Program-made: the position numbers and the translations under genes | From: Treponema sp. | Lineage (GTDB): Bacteria; Spirochaetota; Spirochaetia; Treponematales; Treponemataceae | Length of the DNA: 14,650 nucleotides | Reading direction: 5' to 3' | NCBI GenBank assembly: GCA_016296205.1 | Contig: JAEDJS010000050.1 | Span: 1 to 14,650 of the forward strand | Shown here: positions 1-7,030 of the stretch, piece after piece | How positions within the stretch are numbered: the first letter of the stretch is position 1 | Layout of the letters: every line of letters begins with the position of its first letter | Notes under the pieces: generated by a model | Told to the model about the DNA's origin: nothing | Seen by the model: only the letters and a program-made list of their open reading frames with translations | Databases searched by the model: none

Positions 1-58
1 TGCAATTGGTTCGTTTATCAGGCTTCTGGTAATGAGTAAAAGTTCAAAAAGACGGTAA
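1..58 (+). CDS. 3' tail of an upstream gene (partial, frame uncertain)
   Basis: The first bases are probably the end of a gene that starts outside the window, because a rho-independent terminator follows at 91-143. Two frames are possible. Frame 2 gives AIGSFIRLLVMSKSSKRR and stops at 56-58, which looks like the end of a membrane helix followed by a basic tail. Frame 1 gives CNWFVYQASGNE and stops at 37-39. Nothing in so short a piece identifies a family, and I cannot decide between the frames. Confidence 0.3.
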   Translation, partial: AIGSFIRLLVMSKSSKRR

Positions 59-90
59 TATTAACTGTTTGTAAATTAATAAATCATGAA

Positions 91-143
91 TCCCTGGCAG
101 AATTTAAAGTGTTAAATACTTTGAAGTAGCCGGGGATTTTTTT
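91..143 (+). terminator. rho-independent terminator of the upstream gene
   Basis: TCCCTGGC (91-98) pairs with GCCGGGGA (129-136), eight pairs including one T-G wobble. An inner stem AAAGT (106-110) / ACTTT (118-122) sits in the loop. Seven T follow at 137-143. This is a standard stem plus U-tract on the + strand and closes the unit that enters from the left. Confidence 0.75.
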
Positions 144-201
144 ATTAATATTGATTGATTTTGGCCTAAGATTTATAATAAGCAGGCAATTTAAAAAAAA
201 T

Positions 202-242
202 AAACGAGCCGGTTTAAGGAGGATGAAGCCCGACTCGTTTTT
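202..242. terminator. second hairpin, probable bidirectional terminator
   Basis: AAACGAGCCGG (202-212) pairs with CCGACTCGTTT (230-240), with one C-A mismatch. Five T end the right arm on the + strand (238-242), and an A-rich run lies just left of it (193-200, then TAAA), which is the U-tract when read on the - strand. Termination therefore looks better leftwards than rightwards. The 17-base loop contains AAGGAGG (216-222), a perfect Shine-Dalgarno-like sequence. No gene in the window reads leftwards into it. Confidence 0.55.
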
Positions 243-256
243 GCCTCTCGTTTGCT

Positions 257-295
257 GTTGACTGTAATATATATCACTTTTTACAATTTGTCAAC
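257..295. repeat. nested inverted repeat over the mtnN promoter, possible operator
   Basis: GTTGAC (257-262) is the exact reverse complement of GTCAAC (290-295), and directly inside it TGTAA (263-267) is the reverse complement of TTACA (281-285). The right arm carries four extra bases (286-289). The left arm covers the -35 box and the right arm covers the -10 box and the expected start site. This is where a repressor dimer would act, but AT-rich sequence gives such symmetry by chance fairly often. Confidence 0.3.
258..287 (+). promoter_or_regulatory. sigma70-type promoter of mtnN
   Basis: TTGACT (258-263) and TACAAT (282-287) are separated by 18 bases, each one base from consensus. Transcription should start near 294, giving a leader of about 45 bases before the mtnN ATG at 340. 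The promoter lies inside a nested inverted repeat (257-295), described separately. Confidence 0.6.
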
Positions 296-339
296 GGTTT
301 TATGAAAATATTTGAAAACTTTGCAAGGAGTAACATTTT

Positions 340-1062
340 ATGAAGAAAATTGGAGTGATTGGGGCCATGGAAACAGAGGTTGCAGCTTTACGCAGCCATT
401 TAAATCCTTTAGAAGGCAGAAATTCGGTGGAAAAATGCCAGAAAGGTGGAATATTGTTCACAGAAGGTATTTTAAATGGAATAAACGTTGTAGTTGTTAA
501 AAGCGGAGTTGGAAAAGTAAACGCAGCATTGTGTGCTCAAAGACTTATAGTTGAATTTGGCTGTACTCACATAATAAATACAGGAATTGCCGGTGCTATG
601 GCAGAAGGGCTGGGAGTTTTTGATTTTGTTGTTTCAAGTGATGCAGTTTATCATGATATGGATGCTACTGGTTTTGGCTATAAAGTTGGAGAAATCCCAC
701 AGATGGAATGCAGCAGATTTATGGCAGATTCAGAAATGATTAAAGCGGCAGACAAAGCGTTTAAAATGGTAAAAGAATGTGAAGGTCACAAGTTGATTTT
801 TGGAACTGTTGCCAGTGGAGATCAATTTATAAGTGAATCAGCAAAAAAGAAATATATAGAAGAAAATTTTCATCCTGCTTGTGTAGAAATGGAAGGTTGT
901 GCAATTGCTCATGCTTGTTATCTTAACGGAACACCTTTTGCAGTAATCCGCTGTATGAGTGATATGGCCGATGAAACTGTTGAGCAGACTTATAATTTTA
1001 ATGAAGACTCTGCTGCTGCTATGAGTGCCAGCCTTGTAGAACAAATGATTACCCTCATTTAG
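340..1062 (+). CDS. mtnN: 5'-methylthioadenosine/S-adenosylhomocysteine nucleosidase
   Basis: This cytosolic enzyme hydrolyses methylthioadenosine and S-adenosylhomocysteine to adenine plus the thioribose product, recycling by-products of SAM-dependent reactions. The 240 residues match the usual length (about 230). The N-terminal GAMETE segment (residues 8-13) supplies the water-activating glutamate, E13. VEMEG (182-186) gives the ribose-binding Met-Glu pair. SDMAD (207-211) holds the catalytic aspartate D208. The TGIAGA segment (81-86) belongs to the phosphorylase-fold core. An AAGGAG ribosome site at 325-330 lies nine bases before the ATG. It is the first gene after its promoter and is followed after 31 bases by the DUF1538 gene, probably co-transcribed. 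Phe codons are almost all TTT, unlike the hdr operon further right. The family call is secure; adenosine-nucleosidase activities beyond MTA/SAH cannot be excluded. Confidence 0.95.
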   Translation: MKKIGVIGAMETEVAALRSHLNPLEGRNSVEKCQKGGILFTEGILNGINVVVVKSGVGKVNAALCAQRLIVEFGCTHIINTGIAGAMAEGLGVFDFVVSSDAVYHDMDATGFGYKVGEIPQMECSRFMADSEMIKAADKAFKMVKECEGHKLIFGTVASGDQFISESAKKKYIEENFHPACVEMEGCAIAHACYLNGTPFAVIRCMSDMADETVEQTYNFNEDSAAAMSASLVEQMITLI

Positions 1063-1093
1063 AATTGAAAATTTCTGGAGATTTTTTTGATAA

Positions 1094-2629
1094 ATGAATG
1101 TTATTGGTGAGAAATTTAAAGAGACTTTGGGAAGTGTAATTCCCATAATTATTATTGTTGCCGCTTTGAATTTTACAGTTTGCCCGTTAAGTGCAGATCT
1201 TCTTGTTAGATTTGTGGCTGGAGGAATACTTCTTGTTGTAGGGCTTTCGTTTTTTCTTCTGGGAGTTGATTTAGGAATTCTTCCAGTAGGAGAAAGAAGT
1301 GGAGCTGCGTTAACAAGTAAAAAAAATCTTCCCCTTCTTCTTGGAGCATCTCTCTTTATTGGATTTATTGTAACAATTGCAGAACCAGATGTTCAGGTGC
1401 TGGCAGAACAGATTAAGAATTCATCTGCACTGGTTAATAAGAATCTTCTTGTTGTAATGATTGCTGTGGGAATTGGTATGTTTGTAATGCTGGGGCTTCT
1501 GCGCACAGTTTTGCATCTTCCCCTCAACATTATACTTACTGTTTCTTATATTATAGTTTTTGGTCTTGCGTTTTTTTGCCCAAAAGAATTTCAGGCAGTT
1601 AGTTTTGATGCCGGTGGTGCTACAACGGGTCCTATGACAGTGCCTTTTATTATGGCCCTTGGGGTTGGTGTAGCAGCTGTTAGAAGCGGTAAAAATGTAA
1701 GCAGCAGCGATGACAGTTTTGGACTTACGGGAATTGCCAGTGTGGGACCTGTTGCGGCAGTTTGTGTTTACGGTGTGCTGGCTGGCTCAGGAATTTTGGG
1801 AACAGCAGTAGAACCGGGGAGTGGAGAAATTCAAGCTGCAGTTGGGGAACAAGTTTTGGATTCAACTTTTGGAATAATCAACTCATTGAAAATTTTCCTG
1901 CAGATCCTTCCCGAAACTTTAAAAGAAGTTATGCTGGCAATGAGTCCTCTTGTTGTTTTATTTATTATACTTCAACTGTTTCTTCTAAAAATGCCTCCAT
2001 TTAAAGTATGCAGACTTTTTATTGGTCTTTGCTATGCTTTTGTGGGACTTGTGATTTTTCTTCTTGGCGTTAATGGTGGTTTTATGCCGGCGGGTCTGGA
2101 AGTGGGAAATCAACTGGGGCAGCTTGCATTAAAATCCAATGGCTGGAAAATCCTGGTAGTTTTAGTTGGTGCAGTTTTGGGAGCTGTAGTTGTATGTGCG
2201 GAACCGGCTGTGTGGATTTTAACAGAACAGGTTGAAGATTTAAGCGGTGGAAATATCCGGCGTAAATTGATGTTAACTTTTTTAAGTGTTGGTGTTTCGT
2301 TAAGTATTGGTCTTAGTATGCTCAGGGTGATTTATCAGTTTAGTCTCTGGTATATTTTAATTCCCGGATATGCAGTTGCTCTTGTGCTTTCTTATCTTGT
2401 AAGCCCTCAGTTTGTGGGAATTGCATTTGACAGTGGAGGAGTTGCCAGTGGACCAATGACAAGTACTTTTATTCTGAGTTTTACCCTTGGAGTAAGCAGC
2501 AGTTGTGGTGGTAATCCGGTAACAGATGCTTTTGGCGTTATTGCGCTGGTTGCAATGACACCTTTGCTTGCTATTCAACTGTTAGGTCTTGTTTATAAAT
2601 ATAAGCTAAAGGGGCAGAAAGGTGAATGA
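1094..2629 (+). CDS. DUF1538 integral membrane protein, internally duplicated
   Basis: The 511 residues are very hydrophobic, with about a dozen likely membrane helices, and fall into two homologous halves spaced about 270 residues apart. Half one has FLLGVDLGILPVGERSG (54-70), AEPDVQVLAEQ (96-106) and FDAGGATTGPMT (171-182). Half two repeats these as FLLGVNGGFMPAGLEVG (322-338), AEPAVWILTEQ (369-379) and FDSGGVASGPMT (445-456). The conserved Glu-Pro, GG and GPMT elements inside the membrane suggest paired transport hairpins, as in other duplicated carriers. The family (DUF1538) has no firmly known substrate that I can name. A stop codon lies immediately upstream in frame, so ATG 1094 is the earliest possible start; its ribosome site (CTGGAG, 1075-1080) is rather distant at 13 bases. 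Its overlap with a P-II gene suggests a transporter gated by that regulator; this is inference. Confidence 0.85.
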   Translation: MNVIGEKFKETLGSVIPIIIIVAALNFTVCPLSADLLVRFVAGGILLVVGLSFFLLGVDLGILPVGERSGAALTSKKNLPLLLGASLFIGFIVTIAEPDVQVLAEQIKNSSALVNKNLLVVMIAVGIGMFVMLGLLRTVLHLPLNIILTVSYIIVFGLAFFCPKEFQAVSFDAGGATTGPMTVPFIMALGVGVAAVRSGKNVSSSDDSFGLTGIASVGPVAAVCVYGVLAGSGILGTAVEPGSGEIQAAVGEQVLDSTFGIINSLKIFLQILPETLKEVMLAMSPLVVLFIILQLFLLKMPPFKVCRLFIGLCYAFVGLVIFLLGVNGGFMPAGLEVGNQLGQLALKSNGWKILVVLVGAVLGAVVVCAEPAVWILTEQVEDLSGGNIRRKLMLTFLSVGVSLSIGLSMLRVIYQFSLWYILIPGYAVALVLSYLVSPQFVGIAFDSGGVASGPMTSTFILSFTLGVSSSCGGNPVTDAFGVIALVAMTPLLAIQLLGLVYKYKLKGQKGE

Positions 2630-3299
2630 ATATTATTTGAATATAACAGTTGTTCCCCGTGGTAAAAGTATGATTGTTACAAAAGCCGCAGTAATGGCCG
2701 GTTGCAGCGGAGGAACAGTAATTGGTGGCAGAGGAATCAGTCGTAACGGGCTTGCAGTTCTTTTGGGGTTTGGAGAATTTGACCAGGATATAATCATCAA
2801 TCTGGTAGAAAAAGACAGACGCCGTGAAGTGCAGACTGCAATTAAAGTAAGCTGCAGCAGTCAGAAAAAATTTTTTGGAGGAATGTTCAGTTTAAAAGCT
2901 CAGGATTTTGTTAAGGGCGGAAACATTTATCATGGAGAAACAAAAATGGATTTGGAAAACAGCGAAGAAGGTAAAGATAAAATGACCCATGAACTTATTG
3001 TCGTAATTGTAAATAAGGATTTTGCAGACGATGTAATGCATGCTGCAAGAAAAGCTGGAGCTGGTGGAGGTACAGTTATAAATGCCCGGGGTACAGCCAG
3101 AGAAGAAGATGCAAAATTTTTTGGTGTGCAAATTGTTCCGGAAAAAGAAATGCTTATGATTCTTGTTGATTCAGACAAAAAAGAAAAAGTACTGGAATCA
3201 ATCAGAAATTTAAAATGCATTTCCCAGCCAGGAAGCGGAATTGCTTTTACAATGCCGGCCACTGATTTTACAGTATTGGGAAAAAGTGCAGGTAAATAA
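2622..3299 (+). CDS. tandem double-domain P-II family regulator
   Basis: P-II proteins sense ATP/ADP and 2-oxoglutarate and control nitrogen and carbon transporters or enzymes by direct binding. Usual length is about 112 residues; this protein has 225 because two P-II-like domains are joined. Domain one (about 5-97) carries AGCSGGTVIGGRG (26-38) and domain two (about 122-221) carries AGAGGGTVINARG (145-157), the family's nucleotide-binding signature. Each domain ends alike, GGMFSLKAQDF (86-96) and GSGIAFTMPATDF (204-216). A hydrophilic linker of about 25 residues joins them. The loop after each RG is short and has no tyrosine equivalent to the uridylylated Tyr51 of GlnB, so that modification is unlikely. 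It starts at GTG 2622 behind AAAGGGG (2608-2614) and overlaps the DUF1538 gene by 8 bases, indicating translational coupling. It probably regulates that membrane protein. The family is clear, the effector and target are not shown. Confidence 0.88.
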   Translation: MNEYYLNITVVPRGKSMIVTKAAVMAGCSGGTVIGGRGISRNGLAVLLGFGEFDQDIIINLVEKDRRREVQTAIKVSCSSQKKFFGGMFSLKAQDFVKGGNIYHGETKMDLENSEEGKDKMTHELIVVIVNKDFADDVMHAARKAGAGGGTVINARGTAREEDAKFFGVQIVPEKEMLMILVDSDKKEKVLESIRNLKCISQPGSGIAFTMPATDFTVLGKSAGK

Positions 3300-3364
3300 A
3301 AAAAATTAATACAATACTTATTATTCAGGAAGCAGAAACTGTGTTTTAATGCGGGACTTTTTTT

Positions 3365-3394
3365 TTGACTTATTCAACTAAAGCATGATATAAT
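3365..3394 (+). promoter_or_regulatory. extended -10 promoter driving a leaderless transcript
   Basis: TTGACT (3365-3370), 18 bases, then a perfect TATAAT (3389-3394) preceded by TG at 3386-3387, i.e. a full extended -10 element. Seven bases separate the -10 box from the ATG at 3402, so the predicted first transcribed base is at or within a base or two of the start codon. A run of nine T (3358-3366) overlaps the -35 box. Confidence 0.75.
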
Positions 3395-3401
3395 TTAATT
3401 T

Positions 3402-5117
3402 ATGTACGAAGATTTAGACCCTAGTATTGCTGCCCTTTTAAGTGACGCAGAAAATAATTTTACACCATCTAGAGATGATTCGGAATTTTTGTCAAATGTT
3501 CCTGAATCAAAGTTCGATCCTCTGCCATCTCAGAAACTTGGTTTTTCATCAAGTGGTGCACCAGCTCCAAAGCCTAGACAGGATATTTCCAATGGTGGAG
3601 TTCCAGATGTAGATCTTGCACTTAAAGGATTTGATAAAATAGAAAAATTCTTTGAAGAAACTCCAAATCCGGTTTTTGATGATCCATCTTACTATAAAAC
3701 TGCTCTTACAGGAGAAGGTCAGGCCAGCCAGGCATTGCATCAGCTTTTGGGAAAGTACCTTAACTGTACAGATGCAAAAGACAGAACTGTTTACCGCCAG
3801 AATATGGTAAATGTTTACTGGAATTATCTTAATGCCCTGGCACCAAAAATGACAAATTCAAATCTGCCTCTCTGTAAAAGAATGGTTATGCGTTTTGGAG
3901 TTGTGCTTCCTTCTCTTTTTACACAGGAACAGAAAACATTTTTCTCTAAGTCAATAATTAAAAATTTTACAAGCGAACCGATTTTTTACATGGATGAATG
4001 GATGCGTGAAATTGCTGCCGGCCGGTTGACTCTTTCTGCAACAGATGAAGCTCCTGTAAAACGTTCAGCAAGTAATGGTGCAGATGCTCAGAGAATTCAG
4101 CAGTTAAAAAGTAAAAACAACGGAAAGCTTCAGAATGCCGAAGCCCTTTTGCAGTCAAAAGAAGGTGAACGTGCCATGGTTGAACAGGAATTGCAGGAAA
4201 GAGTTAGAATTATCTGCGATCATCCGGCATTAATCGGCCTTGAACCTCATACTCAGAATTTAAGTGAAAGCCAGCGTAAAACTTTTGCAGAAATAACAGA
4301 AAGGTTGCGTCAGCTTCAGAAAATAGACCGTGAACTTGGAAATTACATCAAGGAATATCAGGAAGCAAAGGATATTGAACGTTCTCTTGATATAAAAGCA
4401 ACAGAATTACCTCAGGAAACATCTTCTGTAGACAAGGAACAGATTACAACAGAAATGGGGTCAATTCGTCAGATGGCAAAAATGACAGTTGGTCGCCAGG
4501 GAAATCACTTTCCGATATTTACAAGAGAATTTTTCCACTGTTTTGATAAATCAACTGGTTTTAGAGAAAACGTTCTCAGGGAACTGGCATGGATTGAATC
4601 AATTGACCCTAATGCTTTCTGCCGTATTCATAAAAATGTTAGCAATCGAATTGTTCCTTATGTTCTGCTTGTTCCAACTTACGGCGATACAGGTTTCTGC
4701 TGGGAACCATTTGACCGCTATAACCGTGTAACAAGCCGCGGCCGAATTGTTATTCCAATGTATCCTCGGGATTTAAAAATTGCATGTCTTACAGCAGTTG
4801 CAGATTTAAGATGGCAGGTAGCAAAAGAAAAGGCAAGCTATTACTGGATGGAAGAAGGTTTAACTGGTCAGTACTATCAGTGGATAGACAGTCAGAAACT
4901 TAAAGGGGACCTTAAAACATATTTTATTTCCGACTATATTTTGTGGATGACAAAAGAAAGCGAAGGTGTGCAGAAGCTTCCAAAAGAAGTAAGAGCAATT
5001 TTCTGGCGCTTTTTACCATTCCCCCAGGACAGAAAAGACCAGCTTAAAAAACGCAGCCGTGCTTACGAAGAGTTATATCAGCGTGATATTAACCGCAGTA
5101 TGAGTGACGGATATTGA
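3402..5117 (+). CDS. conserved-looking hypothetical protein with central coiled coil
   Basis: I do not recognise this 571-residue protein. It has no signal peptide and no membrane helix, so it should be cytoplasmic. Residues 1-75 are acidic, Ser/Pro-rich and probably disordered. Residues 90-210 look helical and globular, with many aromatics. Residues 228-330 are rich in Glu, Gln, Lys and Leu in heptad-like spacing and probably form a coiled coil. Residues 365-550 form a second globular part rich in Trp and Tyr, including CWEPFDRYN (433-441) and RFLPFPQDRKDQ (536-547). A stop (TAA 3396-3398) sits just upstream in frame and no ribosome site precedes the ATG, which agrees with leaderless translation from the adjacent promoter. 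The 3' end overlaps the next gene by 14 bases. The layout suggests a scaffold or regulatory protein, but no function can be assigned. Confidence 0.85.
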   Translation: MYEDLDPSIAALLSDAENNFTPSRDDSEFLSNVPESKFDPLPSQKLGFSSSGAPAPKPRQDISNGGVPDVDLALKGFDKIEKFFEETPNPVFDDPSYYKTALTGEGQASQALHQLLGKYLNCTDAKDRTVYRQNMVNVYWNYLNALAPKMTNSNLPLCKRMVMRFGVVLPSLFTQEQKTFFSKSIIKNFTSEPIFYMDEWMREIAAGRLTLSATDEAPVKRSASNGADAQRIQQLKSKNNGKLQNAEALLQSKEGERAMVEQELQERVRIICDHPALIGLEPHTQNLSESQRKTFAEITERLRQLQKIDRELGNYIKEYQEAKDIERSLDIKATELPQETSSVDKEQITTEMGSIRQMAKMTVGRQGNHFPIFTREFFHCFDKSTGFRENVLRELAWIESIDPNAFCRIHKNVSNRIVPYVLLVPTYGDTGFCWEPFDRYNRVTSRGRIVIPMYPRDLKIACLTAVADLRWQVAKEKASYYWMEEGLTGQYYQWIDSQKLKGDLKTYFISDYILWMTKESEGVQKLPKEVRAIFWRFLPFPQDRKDQLKKRSRAYEELYQRDINRSMSDGY

Positions 5118-6087
5118 TAAGGTATTTGTTTTGTCTGTTTTAATTAAAAGCCTCAAAATTGCAGGAGCGGCACTGGTTGCGGTGTTATTCTGTAATTTAT
5201 TAGGACTTCAGAGTTCAGTGACCGCAGGAATTATTACTGTTTTGAGTATTGGTAATACAAAGCGGGAAACTTTTCGCAGTGCCATCAACCGTGGACTAGC
5301 ATTTTTGTGCGCAATTGGAATTTCTTTTTTGTGCTTTAAGTTGATTGGGTACAATATCTGGGCTTTTTCTATCTATCTGTTTATTTTTTCTCTCGTCTGT
5401 CTGGTTTGCAAGTGGCCGGAAGCAATTGCTATGGATTCTGTTCTTATTACTCATTTTCTGGGTGCGGGGCAGATAAGTGGCGCTCTTCTGTTGAATGAAT
5501 CACTTTTGTTCATTGTTGGAACTTTAATGGGGATAATTGTGAATCTTCATCTTCATCCTAAATCAACTGATTTTGATAAAGCGGCAGAAAAAGTTGACGG
5601 CGAGATTAAACAGATAATATCAAGAATGAGCAGAAATATTCTTTTAACTGATAAAACTGAATATGACGGAAAATGTTTTGAAAAACTGGACAAATCTCTG
5701 GATGTTGCAGAAAACTGTGCAAGAATCAACAGGCTTAACAAAATCTGGAATAATAATTTTTACGAAGAAGAATATGTTCAGATGCGCCGCCGTCAGTATT
5801 ACGTTTTACAGCAGATCTATCAGAATATTATGCGTTTAAAGACAATTCCGGGGCAGACAGAAAAAGTTGCAGAAATTCTGGACAGAATTCAAAGTGAATA
5901 TCACCGGCAGAACAATGTAAAATCACTTTTGGGTGAGCTGGAGCAGTGTGTTCAGAGTATGAAGCAGCAGAATTTGCCTGTTTCCCGAGAAGAGTTTGAA
6001 GACAGGGCGATTTTATTCTGCATTCTTAAACAGCTGGAACTTCTTCTTAAAATTAAAAGCGATTTTGTAAAAAGTAATCAGTTTTAG
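5104..6087 (+). CDS. ArAE/DUF939-type (FUSC-like) inner-membrane protein
   Basis: The N-terminal 150 residues form about six membrane helices (roughly 13-33, 37-50, 62-82, 84-102, 106-122, 129-148). Motifs near residues 35-57 (LQSSVTAGIITVL, then NTKRETF) and the cytosolic tail of about 175 helical residues resemble the aromatic acid exporter family, DUF939 with its C-terminal domain. Members are proposed to export organic or aromatic acids, but most are untested. As written it begins at GTG 5104, inside the preceding gene, with no good ribosome site. A TTG at 5131 has AAGG (5119-5122) at eight bases and would give a start nearer to the first membrane helix (318 residues); I consider it at least as likely. 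It is probably translationally coupled to the hypothetical gene upstream. The family call is fairly sure, the substrate unknown. Confidence 0.75.
   Translation: MTDIDKVFVLSVLIKSLKIAGAALVAVLFCNLLGLQSSVTAGIITVLSIGNTKRETFRSAINRGLAFLCAIGISFLCFKLIGYNIWAFSIYLFIFSLVCLVCKWPEAIAMDSVLITHFLGAGQISGALLLNESLLFIVGTLMGIIVNLHLHPKSTDFDKAAEKVDGEIKQIISRMSRNILLTDKTEYDGKCFEKLDKSLDVAENCARINRLNKIWNNNFYEEEYVQMRRRQYYVLQQIYQNIMRLKTIPGQTEKVAEILDRIQSEYHRQNNVKSLLGELEQCVQSMKQQNLPVSREEFEDRAILFCILKQLELLLKIKSDFVKSNQF
5119..5122 (+). promoter_or_regulatory. ribosome site favouring a TTG start at 5131
   Basis: AAGG lies eight bases before an in-frame TTG (5131-5133). The annotated GTG at 5104 has only the weak CGCAGTATGAG context. 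This short site is the main argument for the later start of the ArAE-type gene. Confidence 0.35.
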
Positions 6088-6102
6088 CATTATTTGTAAA
6101 TC

Positions 6103-6114
6103 GAATTTAAATTC
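6103..6114. repeat. perfect 12-base palindrome upstream of the hdr promoter
   Basis: GAATTTAAATTC is a perfect palindrome about 29 bases upstream of the -35 box of the hdr operon. Its position would suit an activator or repressor site. AT-only content of its core makes chance occurrence quite possible, and no second copy was seen in the window. Confidence 0.25.
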
Positions 6115-6142
6115 AACTTGATAAATCCTTAAAAAAATACCG

Positions 6143-6171
6143 TTGAAACATTGGTAAAAAAGGTTTATAAT
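6143..6171 (+). promoter_or_regulatory. sigma70-type promoter of the hdr-flx-frd operon
   Basis: TTGAAA (6143-6148), 17 bases, then a perfect TATAAT (6166-6171). Transcription should start near 6178, leaving a leader of about 28 AT-rich bases before the ATG at 6206. No other convincing promoter is seen between 6206 and the end of the window, in line with one long transcript. Confidence 0.75.
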
Positions 6172-6205
6172 TCTTTAACTATTTTTAATTTTTTAGGGGC
6201 TCGGT

Positions 6206-7030
6206 ATGAATTATTCATATTTTCCCGGATGTACTTTAAAGAATAAAGCTAAAGAACTTGACGCATATGCCCGCGCCTGTGCAAAAGTTTTAGGCTTTGA
6301 TCTTAATGAACTTCCGGAATGGCAGTGCTGTGGCGGAGTATATCCACTATCCAAGAGTGAAGTTGCACCTCGTCTCCCTTCAGTCAGAGCATTAGCCGCA
6401 TCTCGTGACGCAGAAACAGAATTGGTAACACTCTGTTCTGCTTGTTATAATGTTCTTAAACAGGTAAATGATGACATGACAAACGATGAAAATGTTATCA
6501 TGAAGGCAAATAATTACCTGTCTGAGGACAATATTTCCTATCACGGCGAAACAAAAGTTCTTCATTATCTTGAAGTGCTTCGTGATGTAATAGGATGGGA
6601 CAATGTTAAGAAGGCAGTAAAAAATCCTCTTAAAGACAAGAAGATTGGTGCTTATTATGGTTGTCTTATGCTTAGACCTGGAAAAATTCTCCAGCTTGAT
6701 GACCCTGAAAATCCTCAGATTCTTGAAGACTTTATCAAGGCAATTGGTGCAACACCAGTAATTTATGCAGAACGCAACGAATGTTGTGGTGCATACGGCG
6801 GTCTTAGTGATGAATCAATTCCAAAGAACAGAACTGTAAAAATCCTGGCAAACGCAGAAGATATGGGCGCAGAAATGCTCATTACAAGCTGTCCTTTGTG
6901 TAAATACAATCTTATTAAGAATAAGAATGAATCTAAACTGGATGTAATCTATTTTACAGAATTGCTTGCAGAAGCACTTGGTGTAAAAGAAGAAGTATTG
7001 AGCCAGCTTAACAGGGAGGCTTCTAAATGA
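6206..7030 (+). CDS. hdrB: heterodisulfide reductase subunit B-like protein (two CCG domains)
   Basis: HdrB binds two noncubane [4Fe-4S] clusters through CCG domains and is the disulfide-reducing subunit in methanogen heterodisulfide reductase. Both CCG motifs are complete in the 274 residues: C9, C41-C42, C77, C80, and C153, C193-C194, C229, C232. Spacings (C-x31-CC-x34-CxxC and C-x39-CC-x34-CxxC) agree with the family. This argues that both clusters form. The N-terminal YFPGC and the later SCPLCKYN are typical. It is the first gene of the operon, preceded by AGGGG (6195-6199), and its stop overlaps the hdrC start as ATGA. In bacteria without coenzyme M and B, the physiological acceptor of HdrB is usually unknown; here it could be a protein or small-molecule disulfide, or the subunit could pass electrons to the FrdB-like protein. 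Cytosolic. Confidence 0.92.
   Translation: MNYSYFPGCTLKNKAKELDAYARACAKVLGFDLNELPEWQCCGGVYPLSKSEVAPRLPSVRALAASRDAETELVTLCSACYNVLKQVNDDMTNDENVIMKANNYLSEDNISYHGETKVLHYLEVLRDVIGWDNVKKAVKNPLKDKKIGAYYGCLMLRPGKILQLDDPENPQILEDFIKAIGATPVIYAERNECCGAYGGLSDESIPKNRTVKILANAEDMGAEMLITSCPLCKYNLIKNKNESKLDVIYFTELLAEALGVKEEVLSQLNREASK

Noticed and set aside
223..261. Possible leader peptide MKPDSFLPLVCC before mtnN
   Set aside because: The AAGGAGG touches the ATG with no spacing, the ORF starts within the terminator hairpin, and it lies upstream of the mtnN promoter, so it would not be on that transcript.
3300..3366. Terminator after the P-II gene, suggested by nine T at 3358-3366
   Set aside because: I could only find weak pairing (GCA/TGC plus AAAC/GTTT) before the T-run, and part of the run belongs to the -35 region of the next promoter.
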